From contig NZ_JARGNB010000001.1 of NCBI RefSeq assembly GCF_030167915.1, forward strand, positions 620,001 through 684,000: DNA of 64,000 nt, written 5' to 3'. Below, piece after piece: positions 62,777 through 64,000 of the stretch (position 1 is the first letter of the stretch; each line of letters begins with the position of its first letter). Source of the DNA: Aquabacterium humicola. GTDB taxonomy: Bacteria; Pseudomonadota; Gammaproteobacteria; Burkholderiales; Burkholderiaceae_C. The notes under the pieces were generated by a model. The model made no database searches. It worked only from the letters and a program-made list of their open reading frames with translations, and had not been told where the DNA came from. A program made the translations under genes and the position numbers.

Positions 62777-63655
62777 ATGATGCGCGGGTCTTTCGCCGCG
62801 CGTTCCGCTGAAGGGCGCGCCCTGACTGCGGGCTCCGCCAGTGTGGGGGCCCTTGCTGCCTGTCCTGCCCGCGCCGGGGGTGCGCCGCTCGTGCGCCTGC
62901 TCGCCCGGCTGGCCGAGGCCGACATCGCCGAGCCCCGCCAGGCCTTCGCCGACCGCTTGAGCCAATGGCTGAGCTGGACCGATGCGATCGCCTTGTCGTC
63001 GGCGCTCGGTGCGCCGACGGCCGCGACGCCGATGCGCACCCGGGTTGTCGACGGGGCGTTCGCCCGCCAGCGCGATGCGCTGGTGCGGGCGATGCGCGAC
63101 GACGCGCCGCCGGAGCCGCGCCCGGGCGATCGTGCGCGCGCACCACGCGGCGTGCCGGCCCGCGCCGAGCCCGCGGAGACGGTGGCCGACTTCAGCAGCC
63201 ACCGCCGCCGCTACCTCGCGAAGCAGCAGGCGATGGAAGCCGGCGTCGCCGCGCTGCGCGAGGGCCTGCGCGCCGCGCTGGCGGCGCGGTCGCCGGACCT
63301 GGCAAAGCTGGCCGCGGTGGACGCGGTGATGGAACAGGTGCTCGGCGAGCGCGAGCGCGAGCTGCTGTCGCTGGTGCCGGTGGTGCTGGCGCAGCGCTTC
63401 GAGCGGCTGCGCCAGGACGAGCTGGCGGCGCGGGCGGCCCAGGGCGCGCACGACGCTGCGCCGCCGGACGACGGCTCGGCCGCGGCCGCGCCGGAGCCTC
63501 CCGATGCGGCGGCACCCGCGGCCACGCTGTCCGGCGCCTGGCTGGCCCGCTTTCGCAAGGACCTGCACGAGCTGCTGCAGGCCGAACTGGACCTTCGACT
63601 GCAACCGGTGGAGGGGCTGATCGACGCCCTGGCGTCCACCGGTGCAAGAACGTGA
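62777..63655 (+). CDS. DUF3348 family protein
   Basis: This 292-residue protein fits DUF3348, found mainly in Betaproteobacteria. The visible family pattern is LVRLLARLAEADIAEPRQAF, then RLSQWLSWTDAIALSSAL, a basic linker and helical parts. These parts are HRRRYLAKQQAMEAGVAALR, LLSLVPVVLAQRFERLRQ, and the end LARFRKDLHELLQAELDLRL. It is soluble and of unknown function. It typically heads a cluster with DUF802, DUF2894 and an OmpA-like protein; the DUF802 gene does follow here, after 16 bases. The cluster is thought to concern the envelope because of its later members. Confidence 0.82.
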   Translation: MMRGSFAARSAEGRALTAGSASVGALAACPARAGGAPLVRLLARLAEADIAEPRQAFADRLSQWLSWTDAIALSSALGAPTAATPMRTRVVDGAFARQRDALVRAMRDDAPPEPRPGDRARAPRGVPARAEPAETVADFSSHRRRYLAKQQAMEAGVAALREGLRAALAARSPDLAKLAAVDAVMEQVLGERERELLSLVPVVLAQRFERLRQDELAARAAQGAHDAAPPDDGSAAAAPEPPDAAAPAATLSGAWLARFRKDLHELLQAELDLRLQPVEGLIDALASTGART

Positions 63656-63671
63656 TGAGTGGGACCGCCCG

Positions 63672-64000
63672 ATGATGAGAACCCTGCAACTCGCCGCCTT
63701 CGCCGCCGGGCTCGCGCTGATCGGCTGGGTCGGCGCCGCCTATGTCGGCACGAACGCGCTGGCGCTGGCCGTGACCGCGGTCGTGGGCGCCTTCTTCGTC
63801 GCCGGCGGGCTCGAGCTGCTGCGCTTCCAGCGGGTGACGGCCCAGCTGGCCACCGCGGTCGACGCACTGCAGGCGCCGCCCGCCGACCTGCCGGCCTGGC
63901 TGGCGACACTGCCGGCACCGCTGCGCCAGGCGGTGCGGATGCGCATCGACGGCGAACGCGCCGCGCTGCCCGGGCCGGCGCTCGCCCCGTCGCTCACCGG
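63672..64000 (+). CDS. DUF802 membrane protein, N-terminal part (3' end outside window)
   Basis: The frame is open from the ATG at 63672 to the window edge (109 complete codons). Two membrane helices are visible at about residues 5-26 (LAAFAAGLALIGWVGAAYVG) and 28-50 (ALALAVTAVVGAFFVAGGLE). The chain then becomes soluble with an Ala/Pro-rich helical character. This matches the N-terminus of DUF802 proteins, which are long coiled-coil membrane proteins following DUF3348. The cut at the edge prevents any judgement of length or integrity. Confidence 0.75.
   Translation, partial: MMRTLQLAAFAAGLALIGWVGAAYVGTNALALAVTAVVGAFFVAGGLELLRFQRVTAQLATAVDALQAPPADLPAWLATLPAPLRQAVRMRIDGERAALPGPALAPSLT

Overview
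The window is about 70% G+C with very dense, short-spaced genes. The gene content points to a betaproteobacterium of the order Burkholderiales, plausibly of the Rubrivivax/Leptothrix/Methylibium group. Supporting signs are both aconitases (AcnA and AcnB), a PEP-CTERM exported protein, a DUF3348-DUF802 gene pair, a fused indolepyruvate ferredoxin oxidoreductase and an AcrAB-OprM pump with its own AcrR. This is an inference from families and base composition; there is no rRNA marker in the window. I saw no tRNA, rRNA, CRISPR array, insertion sequence, prophage or integrase. The window reads as chromosomal backbone with a few accessory genes.

Layout. 1-4 kb: end of an MFS exporter, then a coupled TldD/PmbA-like protease pair and a DUF2807 protein. 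4-9.4 kb: AlkC-type DNA glycosylase with a crotonase (minus strand), divergent from riboflavin synthase and a soluble hybrid histidine kinase. 9.4-14.5 kb: a threonine-rich lipoprotein, then acnA with a downstream FAD-dependent oxidoreductase. 14.6-16.7 kb: a UbiE-like methyltransferase overlapping a halogenase-like flavoprotein. 16.8-19.5 kb: CBS-pair protein, PEP-CTERM protein, a second crotonase and acrR. 19.7-25.7 kb: acrA-acrB-oprM. 25.8-31.4 kb: DUF5916 barrel protein, a DUF6781-like helical protein and a diguanylate cyclase with three PAS repeats. 31.4-36.5 kb: exonuclease I, a periplasmic binding protein coupled to a hybrid kinase, and an orphan protein with a transthyretin-like C-terminus. 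36.5-44 kb: Mut7-C protein, a divergent class A penicillin-binding protein and a DUF1800-DUF1501 operon. 44.4-48.5 kb: epimerase, MBL-fold lipoprotein, alpha/beta hydrolase and its TetR regulator. 48.6-54.4 kb: MocR regulator, NTF2-like protein, CpdB, LysR and SDR. 54.4-58.1 kb: nucleotidyltransferase with a small partner, acnB, and a 44-residue membrane protein. 58.2-64 kb: indolepyruvate ferredoxin oxidoreductase and the start of a DUF3348/DUF802 cluster.

Control. Several operators are readable directly. There is an AcrR-type palindrome between acrR and acrA. A TetR-type element occurs in two near-identical copies, before the tetR gene and before its hydrolase. Inverted GAACCA/TGGTTC half-sites lie between the lysR gene and the SDR. 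A GntR-type palindrome fills the 17-bp promoter spacer of acnB. An FNR/Anr-like box precedes the 44-residue membrane protein. Five genes have a -10-like hexamer ending 7-9 bases before the ATG and no ribosome binding site, suggesting leaderless messages.

No single large unknown system stands out. The best candidates for follow-up are the methyltransferase/halogenase-like pair, the FNR-boxed microprotein, the small-ORF/nucleotidyltransferase module, the degenerate penicillin-binding protein and the orphan protein with a transthyretin-like tail.
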